From assembly GCF_004006395.2 (NCBI RefSeq), contig NZ_CP029758.2, forward strand, positions 3,596,001-3,660,000: DNA of 64,000 nt. The letters run 5' to 3'. Of this stretch, positions 1-8,495 are shown piece by piece. A model generated the notes under the pieces. The model did not search any database, was not told the DNA's origin, and worked only from the letters and a program-made list of their open reading frames with translations. The translations under genes were made by a program, and so were the position numbers. Each line of letters begins with the position of its first letter. Positions within the stretch are counted from its first letter, which is position 1. Source of the DNA: Clostridium sp. AWRP. GTDB taxonomy: Bacteria > Bacillota > Clostridia > Clostridiales > Clostridiaceae.

Positions 1-355
1 ATAATTCAAGAAGCAGTGCTACTGCCATTTGGCTTACAGAACTTGTACCATAAGTCGGAATATTTGTTACAGTAATCCCTAATTTCTTAGCTGCATTTAC
101 ATCCACCATATTGTACCCTGTAGCCAATATTCCAATGTATTGTAATTTAGGTGATTTTTCCAATACATCTCTAGATAATGTTATATCATTGGTAAAAACA
201 ATTTCTACATCTTTTATTCTCTCCAATATTAAATCATTATTACCGTTATCATGGGAAGTACGATCATAAACATTTAAATCTCCAAGCTTTTCAAGTGGTT
301 CCCAGCTTATATCTCCAGGATTTAACGTATATCCATCCAATACAACAATTTTCAT
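1..355 (-). CDS. 2-hydroxyacid dehydrogenase, C-terminus cut off by window edge
   Basis: The first ~118 residues of a D-isomer-specific 2-hydroxyacid dehydrogenase (glycerate/hydroxypyruvate reductase type) read on the minus strand. They start at ATG 355 behind a GAGGAG ribosome binding site. The N-terminal catalytic-domain pattern is visible: a GILATGYNMVDV segment near residue 75, followed by an NIPTYGT stretch, typical of the family before the NAD-binding domain. The NAD-binding domain and catalytic His lie outside the window, so the substrate (glycerate, lactate or other 2-hydroxyacid) cannot be told. It lies downstream of a terminator and is probably a separate unit from the next genes. 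Confidence 0.85.
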   Translation of the reverse strand, partial: MKIVVLDGYTLNPGDISWEPLEKLGDLNVYDRTSHDNGNNDLILERIKDVEIVFTNDITLSRDVLEKSPKLQYIGILATGYNMVDVNAAKKLGITVTNIPTYGTSSVSQMAVALLLEL

Positions 356-420
356 GCTAACTCTCCTCATAATTATAAATTTTCTAAGTATAAAATAATT
401 ATAAGTATTTTAACCTAAAA

Positions 421-462
421 AATAAACTTATACACAGAAATATTTTTGCGTATAAGTTTATT
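421..462 (-). terminator. rho-independent terminator after the DUF3100 operon
   Basis: A 13-bp inverted repeat (AATAAACTTATAC / GTATAAGTTTATT) is followed on the minus strand by a T-rich run. It lies 33 bases past the stop of the small membrane protein gene. T runs flank both sides, so it may work in both directions. Confidence 0.7.
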
Positions 463-484
463 TTTCGTTTAGATACTCTATAAT
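449..484. repeat. downstream repeat, copy Z
   Basis: A stretch reading GTATAAGTTTATTTTTCG then TTTAGATACTCTATAA. Nearly the same string is found at 16511-16545 downstream of the VanW gene. It overlaps the terminator arm. Both copies lie just past the stop of a minus-strand gene. Confidence 0.5.
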
Positions 485-494
485 TATAAAAAAC

Positions 495-947
495 CTATAT
501 TTGGCCTGTAGCTTTTAAAACAATTTGTGCGATCATAGTAGCAAAAACAAAAGTACCTGTGTAAACAGTTAATGCTACAATAATTATCTTCCAACTTAAG
601 GATTTAAAAAGTTTTAAATCCTTGCCTAGTGACAAACCGGCAAAAGCTAAAACTGGAGTAGTAAGAGCAATCATATCTATTTTTTCTAAATACTGTTTGT
701 CCAAAAAAGCACCATAGGGATTAAGAGGGCTTGTGACCAAAACGGCTACTATAGATACCCAGAACACCGTAGGAATATTAGCAGGCACAATTTTTTTAAT
801 TATAATACCTAATAAAGTAATAGCTAATAATATAGCCATGCCAATAATTCCTATCTTTAAAGGAACTTTATTTTTTATAGTGTTTCCTACTAAAGCAATT
901 ATTCCAACCCAAAATAAAATAAATGCTTCCTGAATAAGTCTTTTCAT
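495..947 (-). CDS. small membrane protein paired with DUF3100 protein
   Basis: A 150-residue very hydrophobic protein with about four to five predicted membrane segments (near residues 7-25, 33-52, 58-75, 92-108, 118-142). Its ATG follows the DUF3100 stop codon by one base (TAG A ATG), so the two are translationally coupled and probably form one complex. The LTTPVLAFAGLSLGKDL stretch near residue 95 recalls the conserved core of DUF340/LysO-like exporters, but I cannot assign a family firmly. With the upstream DUF3100 protein and M20 hydrolase it suggests a two-component membrane carrier for the hydrolase's substrate or product. This is inference from position. Confidence 0.7.
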   Translation of the reverse strand: MKRLIQEAFILFWVGIIALVGNTIKNKVPLKIGIIGMAILLAITLLGIIIKKIVPANIPTVFWVSIVAVLVTSPLNPYGAFLDKQYLEKIDMIALTTPVLAFAGLSLGKDLKLFKSLSWKIIIVALTVYTGTFVFATMIAQIVLKATGQI

Positions 948-948
948 T

Positions 949-1752
949 CTAGATTTCCCCTCTCTTTTTGCTATTTCTTCCGATTTTAGGTTCTAACCAA
1001 CCATATAATTTATTGGCAACTGGTAAAGAAACAAATAGCGTAAAATATATTCCCACTATGGTTGTTATTAAATTAGATGCTGCTGCAAAACTAGCTATTT
1101 CTTTAGCCTTTGCAGGAAAAACAGCAGTAATAGCTCCTGAAGCTGCAGCCATCATACTTCCAGATCCTACCCCTGATCCCATGGCTAGTGCCAATGGATT
1201 AAATATTTTTACTGATCCAATATATCCAGCAAGAAGTCCTATATAAATTGCACCAAATAAAGTTCCACAGATATAAATTCCCATTACTCCACGTCCTTCT
1301 GGAGAATCCATACCATACCTTTCTGCAATAATTGCAATATTAGGTTCACGATCAATAGAGAAAGTAGCTCCTACTGCTTCACGTTTAAGTCCAAGTAAAA
1401 GGGCAATTGGAAGTCCTAAAATTACTGTGCCTAAAAAGTGACCGAGTTCCTGGAAACAAAGTGCCCATCCTGATTTAACCAGCATAACAATAGAAGGTCC
1501 CATTGTAGCACCTATTTTGGCAACAAATAATATTACTACAATTCCCATAATATCATTTGACAGCTTCATTTCATCTTCCGACATAATTTTTAACTTAGGT
1601 AAACTTATAATTATTCCAATAACTAATGCATAGAGCATTGGTAGAAACACAAGATATCCTGGTCCTAGTTTTATTTTCTTTTGCCCTATTAGTTCTGTTA
1701 CTACAACTAATATAAGAGCTAGGATAAAAATTTTAAAATACTTTTTTAACAT
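949..1752 (-). CDS. DUF3100 family membrane protein
   Basis: A 267-residue integral membrane protein with about eight hydrophobic segments. I recognise DUF3100 from the glycine-rich block GATFSIDREPNIAIIAERYG near residue 128 and the GSGVGSGSMMAAASGA segment near residue 193. The family is uncharacterised but is often linked to M20 amidohydrolases. Here the M20 gene lies 41 bases upstream and the small membrane partner one base downstream, so the three are probably one operon. A carrier role for an amide, peptide or aromatic acid substrate is plausible, but nothing in the sequence proves it. Confidence 0.8.
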   Translation of the reverse strand: MLKKYFKIFILALILVVVTELIGQKKIKLGPGYLVFLPMLYALVIGIIISLPKLKIMSEDEMKLSNDIMGIVVILFVAKIGATMGPSIVMLVKSGWALCFQELGHFLGTVILGLPIALLLGLKREAVGATFSIDREPNIAIIAERYGMDSPEGRGVMGIYICGTLFGAIYIGLLAGYIGSVKIFNPLALAMGSGVGSGSMMAAASGAITAVFPAKAKEIASFAAASNLITTIVGIYFTLFVSLPVANKLYGWLEPKIGRNSKKRGEI

Positions 1753-1793
1753 TATTTTGCCCCCTAATAATTTTTAGCTAAAATGAATTTATG

Positions 1794-3110
1794 TTAATTA
1801 TTAAACTCATCCATTATCTTTAGATATTCTTCTTTAGAAAACTTAGGCTTGAAATTCTTTATTATATCTTTTCCTTTTTCTGCACCATTAACTAAAAGAT
1901 CTATTACTGTCATTGCAAATAGCTTAGCTGGCAGAATACATGCTGCCCTATAATCCTCTACATTAAATTCCTTTGAATGCAAATTTCCACTTACACCGCC
2001 CACATAAGGATGTATGCTTGGTATTAACTGAGATACATCTCCCATGTCCGTTGAAGCAAAAAAATGTCCTCCATCTAAAATGCTTTCCTCAGAAAGAAAT
2101 TCCTTACAATTACCTTTATATATATCATTTAACTTAGCACAACACTCAAGAGGTAGATAACCTGGTATAGTTTTAATAACTGTTTTTGCACCTACTGCAT
2201 CTCCCCCGGCTTTAAGCGCTCTATCAACCTTTTTGTTGGTTTTTACCATGGCATCTATAGTTCTTGCACGCACATAGCTTTCAATTCTTACATCATCAGG
2301 TACACTGTTTACTACGTCTCCTCCTTTTGTAATAATAGGGTGAAATCTTATGTAATCTTCATCTCTAAAAGTTTCCCTAAGAGCATTTACACCCATTAGT
2401 CCCAGCATTGCTGCATTTAGCGCATTTACACCTTCATCTGGTGCTTCGGCAGCATGAGCTATTTTCCCTATATATTGTATTGTCTTTGCAACAAATCCAT
2501 TGCTGGATTTACCTATTGAAACAGTAGGTTTAGGACTATTTTTTAAAGAGTGCATCATCATAGCTATATCTATATCATCAAATTCTCCTTCATATATGAG
2601 CTGCTGCTTTCCTCCAAAAAAATGAAGTTTGCCTTGTTTTCGAAGTTTTTCTCTGTAGTCAAATTCAATACATTCCTCTGAAGGTACTGCAAAAAAAGTC
2701 ACATTTCCATCTAACTTGTCTGAAATCCCAGAAAGTTTTAATCCTACAGCAGCACCAATTAAAGCCCCTAGTTGAAGATGATGGCCACAAGTGTGAGCTG
2801 CTCCAGTTTCTGGATTTGAATTTTTATTTCCCCTACATATAACGGCATCTAATTCTCCTAGTACAGCTACATTTACACCTTCACACTGGTCTTTTAATTT
2901 CGCCTTTACTCCGGTTAAAGCAAGACCATCTCGATATTTTAAACCTATTTCGCCAAAAATGTCTTTTACCTTCTGCGACGTTTTCTGTTCCTTAAATCCT
3001 AATTCTGGCTCCTTTTCTACAGATTTTGAGAAGTTTATTATTTTTTCTGAATTTTTTTCAATTGTACTACATACCAACTCCTTTAATTTTTTAACTTCTT
3101 CTTCTTTCAT
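1794..3110 (-). CDS. M20-family amidohydrolase / aminoacylase
   Basis: A 438-residue M20D-type metallohydrolase, resembling aminobenzoyl-glutamate or N-acyl amino acid hydrolases. Metal-ligand motifs are visible: GELDAV near residue 83, the THTCGHH-type signature (AHTCGHHLQLGA) near residue 107, a PSEE segment near 137 holding the catalytic Glu, and an EAPDEG stretch near 220 in the dimerisation domain. A C-terminal STDMGDVSQ segment supplies the last His/Asp region. It is first in a probable operon with the DUF3100 and small membrane proteins. It likely cleaves an imported amide in the cytoplasm; no signal peptide is seen. The substrate is unknown. Confidence 0.85.
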   Translation of the reverse strand: MKEEEVKKLKELVCSTIEKNSEKIINFSKSVEKEPELGFKEQKTSQKVKDIFGEIGLKYRDGLALTGVKAKLKDQCEGVNVAVLGELDAVICRGNKNSNPETGAAHTCGHHLQLGALIGAAVGLKLSGISDKLDGNVTFFAVPSEECIEFDYREKLRKQGKLHFFGGKQQLIYEGEFDDIDIAMMMHSLKNSPKPTVSIGKSSNGFVAKTIQYIGKIAHAAEAPDEGVNALNAAMLGLMGVNALRETFRDEDYIRFHPIITKGGDVVNSVPDDVRIESYVRARTIDAMVKTNKKVDRALKAGGDAVGAKTVIKTIPGYLPLECCAKLNDIYKGNCKEFLSEESILDGGHFFASTDMGDVSQLIPSIHPYVGGVSGNLHSKEFNVEDYRAACILPAKLFAMTVIDLLVNGAEKGKDIIKNFKPKFSKEEYLKIMDEFNN

Positions 3111-3463
3111 TATGTAATGCCCCCTAAATTTGATTTATAAATACAATTATAGCACATTTTATGATAACTTCATTTTCAACAAAAAACAACATAAAAATTG
3201 CTAATTTACTTTCGTTAATACTTTATCAATTGTAAATATAATTTTTGTAGTATTTTTTGGACTTAACTACATAACACATAGAATAACAGAGTAATATCTT
3301 AAAATAGCGTTTAATTTATAGTATTATATAAAAAATCTAAATTATTTAACTTTAAATAGGCAAAATCTTCTGAATTTAGTATTGATATTTTATTAACAAT
3401 ATCCTACCTTTAGTAGTATAATCAAGTAAATTAGGGAAAATAAATAAAAGGAGGTAAATTATT
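3111..3463. other. divergent intergenic region (353 bp)
   Basis: The gap lies between the minus-strand M20 gene and the plus-strand enoate reductase gene. It is very AT-rich and holds promoters for both directions. For the M20 gene a TATAAT-like -10 is seen at 3146-3151 (minus strand). The + promoter is listed separately. I see no gene, hairpin RNA or operator of the TTGGTATACCAA type here. Confidence 0.6.
3393..3422 (+). promoter_or_regulatory. sigma-A-type promoter of enoate reductase gene
   Basis: TTAACA (3393-3398) and TATAAT (3417-3422) are separated by 18 bases. They lie 42 bases upstream of the ATG, which follows an AAAGGAGGT ribosome binding site. Confidence 0.55.
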
Positions 3464-5467
3464 ATGAAAAATGAATCTTTATTTCAACCTATTAAAATAG
3501 GGAAGATGGAAGTAAAAAACAAAATATCAATGGCACCTATGGGAGCTTTTGGACTTGTAGATAATGAAGGTTGCTATAATCAAAGGGCTATTGACTATTA
3601 TGTAGAAAGAGCCAAAGGCGGTACTGGCCTTATTATAACAAGTATCACTAAAGTTGAAAATGAATTAGATAAGGTTGTACCAGGTATCGTTCCTGTTATT
3701 TCAATAAATCCAGGAAGATTTCTAATGACATCCTCAGAGATGACAGAAAGAGTTCATGCTTATGGTGCAAAAATATTTTTGCAACTGACAATGGGCTTTG
3801 GAAGAAGTGGAGCTCCAGGAACACTTTTAACATCTCAACCTGTCTCTGCTTCAGATATTCCAAATTATTGGGATCCAACTGTTACCTGCCGAGCACTTAC
3901 TACCTCAGAAGTAGAATGGATAGTTTCAAAGTTCATTGAAAGTGCCGATATTGCTCAAAAAGCAGGTTTTGATGGTGTTGAAATACATGCTGTACATGAA
4001 GGCTACTTACTTGACCAGTTTACACTTTCCATATTCAATAGAAGAACAGACAAATATGGTGGAGACTTAAGAGGAAGACTCCAGCTTCCTATAGAAATAG
4101 TTCAGGGCATAAAATCAAAACTAGGAAATGACTTCCCAGTAGGCTTAAGATACAGCGTAAAAAGCTGCATAAAAGACTGGAGGCAAGGAGGCCTCCCAGA
4201 TGAAGACTACGCTGAAAAAGGTCGTGACTTAAAAGAAGGTCTTAATGCAGCAAGAATACTCGAAGCAGCAGGATATGATGAACTAAATACAGATATAGGA
4301 ACTTATGATGCATGGTACTGGTCACATCCCCCTATTTACCAAAAGAATGGATTATATCTACCTTATACCAAAGAATTAAAAAAGGTTGTAAACATTCCAG
4401 TTATAGTTGCTGGAAAATTAGGTATACCAGAAGATGCAGAAAAAGCTCTTGACAATGAAGAAGCAGATATGATTGGACTTGGAAGGCCACTTCTAGCAGA
4501 TCCATACTGGCCAAAAAAAGTTCTTTCGAACAATTCTGAAAGAATTCGTCCTTGCATTGGGTGTCATACAGGATGTCTTGGTAGAGGATTTGAAGGAAAG
4601 CCCTTGAGTTGCGCAGTAAATCCAGCTGTGGGTAGAGAAAGATATTATGAAATAAAGCCTGTACTAAACCCAAAGAAAGTTATGGTTGTAGGAGGCGGAG
4701 TTGCCGGAATGGAAGCAGCTAGAATTGCAAAATTGAGAGGCCATGATGTTACAATTTATGAAGGTACAAATAAACTCGGAGGAGTAATTATTCCAGGTTC
4801 CGTACCAGATTTCAAAGTAGATGACAGAAGACTAATTGATTGGTATAAAAATGAAATAAAGGGACTTGAAGTTAAAGTTAATTTCAATACAAAAGTAACA
4901 GAAGAACTTGTAGGAAAAGAAAAACCAGATGTAGTTATAATTGCAACTGGTGCAAAAGAAATTAAAATCAATGTTCCTGGTATAGAAAAAGATAAAGTTG
5001 TAACAGCTGTGCAACTTTTAAACGGCACTAGAAAAGTTGGCAATAACGTACTTATGGTAGGCGGCGGACTTGTAGGCTGTGAAGCCGCACTTTATCTTGC
5101 AAAACAAGGTAAAAATGTTACAATTGTTGAAGCAAAGGATACAATATTAAGTGCAGGGAAACCAATTCCACATATGAACAAAATCATGCTTATAGATCTT
5201 TTAAATATGTATAACGTAAAAACCATTACAAGTAATTCACTGTTGGAAGTAACAGATAAAGGTGCAGTACTTATTAATGATAAATTTGAAAAACAAGAAG
5301 TATCTGCAGATACCGTCGCAATTTCCGTTGGATTTAAATCAAACAGAGAATTATACAACAAGCTTAATGGAAAGATAGCTGACCTATACTTAATTGGAGA
5401 TGCATACCAGGCTGCTAATATAATGGATGCAATTTGGAGTGCCAACGAAATTGGACTCAACTGCTAA
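3464..5467 (+). CDS. 2-enoate reductase-like FMN/FAD/4Fe-4S NADH:flavin oxidoreductase
   Basis: A 667-residue enzyme of the Old Yellow Enzyme/2,4-dienoyl-CoA reductase class, the length and plan of clostridial 2-enoate reductase. The FMN-binding TIM barrel covers about residues 1-350, including AVHEGYLLDQF and RRTDKYGGDL segments. A 4Fe-4S cluster is held by C364-x2-C367-x3-C371-x11-C383. Two dinucleotide-binding folds follow: GGGVAG near 410 (FAD) and GGGLVG near 530 (NADH). The family reduces activated C=C bonds of 2-enoates or dienoyl-CoA in anaerobes, with electrons from NADH. The gene is monocistronic, between its own promoter and a terminator. The exact substrate is unknown; aromatic or amino-acid-derived enoates are possible. 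Confidence 0.88.
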   Translation: MKNESLFQPIKIGKMEVKNKISMAPMGAFGLVDNEGCYNQRAIDYYVERAKGGTGLIITSITKVENELDKVVPGIVPVISINPGRFLMTSSEMTERVHAYGAKIFLQLTMGFGRSGAPGTLLTSQPVSASDIPNYWDPTVTCRALTTSEVEWIVSKFIESADIAQKAGFDGVEIHAVHEGYLLDQFTLSIFNRRTDKYGGDLRGRLQLPIEIVQGIKSKLGNDFPVGLRYSVKSCIKDWRQGGLPDEDYAEKGRDLKEGLNAARILEAAGYDELNTDIGTYDAWYWSHPPIYQKNGLYLPYTKELKKVVNIPVIVAGKLGIPEDAEKALDNEEADMIGLGRPLLADPYWPKKVLSNNSERIRPCIGCHTGCLGRGFEGKPLSCAVNPAVGRERYYEIKPVLNPKKVMVVGGGVAGMEAARIAKLRGHDVTIYEGTNKLGGVIIPGSVPDFKVDDRRLIDWYKNEIKGLEVKVNFNTKVTEELVGKEKPDVVIIATGAKEIKINVPGIEKDKVVTAVQLLNGTRKVGNNVLMVGGGLVGCEAALYLAKQGKNVTIVEAKDTILSAGKPIPHMNKIMLIDLLNMYNVKTITSNSLLEVTDKGAVLINDKFEKQEVSADTVAISVGFKSNRELYNKLNGKIADLYLIGDAYQAANIMDAIWSANEIGLNC

Positions 5468-5519
5468 GATTTAATAAACACTATAAGTAAAAATTTTTAA
5501 AAATAAAGTTAATTTTTTT

Positions 5520-5561
5520 AGGGAATACAAGTATACTTTTTTTAATATTCTTGCATTCCCT
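5520..5561 (+). terminator. terminator after enoate reductase
   Basis: A stem AGGGAAT-A-CAAG / CTTG-C-ATTCCCT encloses an 18-base AT-rich loop and is followed by GTTTTCATTTT. It lies 52 bases past the enoate reductase stop and 27 bases before the convergent gene's stop, so it may serve both. Confidence 0.65.
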
Positions 5562-5587
5562 GTTTTCATTTAGAATGAATATATCTC

Positions 5588-5917
5588 TTACTGCAAAGTT
5601 ATGTTTTTGCCTGGTGGTGTAATTGCATTTGCAATATTTTCAATTGAGATATCTGTTATAGCTTTAAAAGGATTTCCCTGTTTGAACACAACAACTATTG
5701 GGATTTCATCTTCACCAATTCCATATTCATCAGGTATATTTTGTCCGGTAATATCCATTATACCACAGCTTACACTACCATGGGTTTTTGAAAACTGCTC
5801 TATTACCTCAATCAGCTTATCCTGATTTTCTACAGAAGGAGAATAAAAACCTATTGCAGAATAAAAACTGTCCTTTATGAACCCTTCAAAGTTGGTATCA
5901 TTTAATTTTGTTGTCAT
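5588..5917 (-). CDS. thioredoxin-fold protein lacking CxxC
   Basis: A 109-residue protein with a thioredoxin-like pattern: an N-terminal helix, a GFYSPS stretch where thioredoxins carry the W-C-x-x-C active site, a hydrophobic strand with a D-x-T-G-Q-N-I-P-D-E-Y-G-I run, and a cis-proline-like IPIVVVFKQGNP segment near residue 78. The only cysteine lies in SCGIMD near 52, so no redox pair exists and it is unlikely to be a disulfide reductase. ATG 5917 follows GGAGGG by 8 bases. A GntR-type palindrome sits 46 bases upstream of the start, suggesting co-regulation with the oxidoreductase region. An adaptor or chaperone role is only a guess. Confidence 0.6.
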   Translation of the reverse strand: MTTKLNDTNFEGFIKDSFYSAIGFYSPSVENQDKLIEVIEQFSKTHGSVSCGIMDITGQNIPDEYGIGEDEIPIVVVFKQGNPFKAITDISIENIANAITPPGKNITLQ

Positions 5918-5963
5918 TAACTTTTCCCTCCATTCTAATAAATAATTTAATAGTAAATAGCAC

Positions 5964-5975
5964 TTGGTATACCAA
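5964..5975. promoter_or_regulatory. GntR-type operator, copy 3
   Basis: The perfect palindrome TTGGTATACCAA lies 46 bases upstream of the thioredoxin-fold gene. Its TGGTATACCA core is also found in the arms of the two longer palindromes at 13066 and 13477, beside the GntR regulator gene. FadR-type GntR proteins bind TGGTnnnACCA-like sites. Confidence 0.55.
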
Positions 5976-6081
5976 ATACCATTGCAATTGCTTAAGTATT
6001 ATGATATACTACAAGAAACAGAGGAAGTATCCGAAAGGTATATCTCCTATTAAATGAGGCTTAGGAGTAATACACTAAATA

Positions 6082-7383
6082 TTATGAAATGGTAACAGGT
6101 TTGTTTTCTTTTGCGGTAGTTTCTTTTCTTTTAGGTTTTGGTATTTTGGGTAAAACCATCGACATTATAGATGCATATAATGAAAGTATAGCAGCAGCTG
6201 AAAATACAATATTCCATCCAAAGGAACTTGCAAGAAATACACCTAGGCCGCCACCTAGAAGTGATGCAGTTCCTTTGGCACTATTCAAAATTCCATAATT
6301 AGCAGCAGAGTATGTCGTTCCAAACATATCTGCATTTACTGATGGGAACAGTGAAAAAGCTTCACCAAATGTAAACATTACACATGCTAAACATATCACA
6401 TATAAAATGTTACTTTTACTTCCTAATATCGGTAATAGAAATAAAAATATTGCATTTAATCCAAAACCGATAGCCATAGTTTTGTATCAACCTATTTTAT
6501 CTGAAATCCATCCCCAAAAAAATCTACTGGTTCCATTAGCAAAAGAATTCATAGTTACAGCCAGTGTTATATATGTAGCAGCAATGCCCATTCTTTTACC
6601 AAATGGTGTTGTATTAGCTGTTATTATAAGACCTCCAACATTAATACTAAAAAACATTGACCATGTAAGCCAAAAATGGGGAGTTTTTACCATTTCTGAA
6701 GGCTTGAATCCAATTTCTGATTGGTTCAATTTTGCAATTGCTTCTTTTTTCTCTTTTTTAGTAATAACCTTTGAACCAACAGGATAACGTAAAAGTATTG
6801 CTGCAATTACAATCACAATACCTTGAAGTATTCCTGTATATATAAATGGTACAGAAACATTTCCTTTTGATAACATACGTGAAATTACTGGAATAAAAGG
6901 CATTGAACCCATTCCATATCCTGCTACTATTAGCCCAGAACAAAGGCCACGCCTATCGGGAAACCATCTAACTGCTATACTTACGCTTCCGCCATAAACA
7001 ATTCCTGCTCCAATTCCAGCTAATGCATAGAAAAAATAAATACCAGTAACTGAATGAGTTTGGCCCATCATACTCCATCCTATACCAACTAATATACCTG
7101 CTAAGATAAACATCATGTTTGATCCAACCCTATCAAGTAAATAGCCAGCAACAGGCTGAGAAAAAGTTTGCATAATAATATATATTGTAAAAGCATATTG
7201 TATGACTACTAGAGAAGTACCTATATGTTTGGATAATGGAATTGAAAACAGAGTCCAAGAGTATTGAAGATTTGCAATCATTACCATAGATACAAATGCA
7301 ACAACAAGTTGAATCCAACGGTTGCCAAGAATTGGTCCATATTCATTAATGCTTTTTGTCTTTATTTCATCAATATCAGACAT
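6082..7383 (-). pseudogene. OFA-family MFS transporter (oxalate/formate antiporter type), interrupted by in-frame TGA
   Basis: Codons before and after a single TGA (6487-6489) read in one frame as a ~433-residue, 12-segment major facilitator of the oxalate:formate antiporter family. The first 298 codons end in WISDKIG and the next 131+ codons continue YKTMAIGFG with no shift. The stop replaces the conserved Arg of the MFS motif D-K-x-G-R between membrane segments 8 and 9, so a CGA- or AGA-to-TGA change is the simplest cause. Downstream codons are otherwise intact, so the lesion is recent, or a sequencing error, or rescued by readthrough. It lies 148 bases after the oxidoreductase beta subunit and would import oxalate or a related anion. 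Confidence 0.8.
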
Positions 7384-7433
7384 GCATTTCTCCTCCTTTA
7401 AACCATATTCAATTTTGCAAATTATTTAATATT

Positions 7434-7467
7434 AACCCCGGAACAATTTTTTGATCGATCCGAGGTT
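7434..7467 (-). promoter_or_regulatory. intercistronic hairpin between beta subunit and transporter
   Basis: AACCCCGG (7434-7441) pairs with CCGAGGTT (7460-7467), with one G:T wobble. The loop holds a TGATCGATC palindrome. No clear T run follows on the minus strand, so an RNA-processing or stabilising role fits better than full termination. Confidence 0.35.
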
Positions 7468-7531
7468 ACATAATATAAATAAGCTTATAATTATATTATT
7501 TTAGTAACTTACCCTTTATTTTAAGACTTCT

Positions 7532-8476
7532 TTATTCTATTGTTTGGGATATAGTATTTTCTACTCCAACTTCTTTCAAACGTTGATTTGCAAATTGTTG
7601 AAGCTTTTGGATATGTTCTGGCTGCAGATGACTAAATCTCCCCTGATATTTAATATATTCACTAACTGGTTTGTATTTAGCTGGTTTTATAGTGAGCTTG
7701 TATTCGCCGTCAACAAGTTCGTACAGCTGTACCATTCCTGTTTCTACTGCTAACTTGGCAACTTTTACTGTCTTTTCTGCCGGGAAACTCCATCCTTTTG
7801 GACATGGGGCATGAATATAAAGGAAAGCAGGTCCTTCTGCATTGCAAGCTTTACGTACTTTATTCATTAAATCAACAGGATATCCTAATGAAGCAGTAGC
7901 TAAATATTTTAATTCTGGATGTCCGTGTGCCATAATCTTTGTAATATCTTTAGGCATAAGTTTTTTACCTTCTGGAACTACAGGTCCGGCTGGTGTGAAT
8001 GTAGTCCATGCACCATATGGTGTAGTTGGTGAAGCTTGTATTCCCGTATTCGCATAGGATTCATTATCGTAGCATATAAACACTATATTATGTCCCCTAT
8101 AAAAAGCTGCAGACAGGGATTGTATTCCTATATCAGCTGTACCACCGTCACCGGCCATAACAATAATATTTGGATATTCTGCATCTGTTTTATGTTTTCT
8201 AATCATTGCCTTATAGGCTGCTGCTATACCGGATGCAACTCCACCGCCACCGGTAATTTGTGCATGTACCCAGGGAACAGCCCAAGGACCACAGCCATAA
8301 CTTGTATTTGCAACATACATACAACCAGTAGGTCCGATGAAAATTGTATTTTTACCGGCAGCTTTAGCCACTAATCTATACTGCAGAGCAGGGCCGCAGC
8401 CTGCACAGGTACGGTGACCTGGAACATAATATTCTTCCACTGGTGCTTGTTTAATAGATTTAATTTGTTCTAACAT
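7532..8476 (-). CDS. 2-oxoacid:ferredoxin oxidoreductase (probable oxalate oxidoreductase), beta subunit
   Basis: A 314-residue thiamine-diphosphate-binding subunit. A 4Fe-4S cluster is expected from C24, C27, C52 and C225, the standard ligands of POR/OOR beta subunits. The TPP motif begins GDGGTADIG near residue 110, with NES YANTG following about 25 residues later. The length equals what I recall for the Moorella thermoacetica oxalate oxidoreductase beta subunit. Together with the alpha, gamma and delta subunits it would oxidise oxalate (or a 2-oxoacid) to CO2, passing two low-potential electrons to ferredoxin in the cytoplasm. ATG 8476 follows a GGGGAGGAAAG site, 19 bases after the alpha stop. 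Confidence 0.85.
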   Translation of the reverse strand: MLEQIKSIKQAPVEEYYVPGHRTCAGCGPALQYRLVAKAAGKNTIFIGPTGCMYVANTSYGCGPWAVPWVHAQITGGGGVASGIAAAYKAMIRKHKTDAEYPNIIVMAGDGGTADIGIQSLSAAFYRGHNIVFICYDNESYANTGIQASPTTPYGAWTTFTPAGPVVPEGKKLMPKDITKIMAHGHPELKYLATASLGYPVDLMNKVRKACNAEGPAFLYIHAPCPKGWSFPAEKTVKVAKLAVETGMVQLYELVDGEYKLTIKPAKYKPVSEYIKYQGRFSHLQPEHIQKLQQFANQRLKEVGVENTISQTIE

Positions 8477-8495
8477 TTAACTTTCCTCCCCTCAT

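Noticed and set aside
5092..5460. 122-codon minus-strand ORF opposite the enoate reductase gene
   Set aside because: It is a shadow of a clearly real gene; hydrophobic content arises from the complementary codons. Many similar shadows exist opposite other genes.
6487..6489. TGA as selenocysteine codon in the transporter
   Set aside because: The position is a conserved Arg in MFS proteins and not a Cys, and no convincing SECIS-like hairpin was noticed just after it. A nonsense change is simpler.
7384..7531. Riboswitch before the transporter
   Set aside because: Only one imperfect hairpin is present and no known aptamer core was recognised; kept as a low-confidence hairpin.
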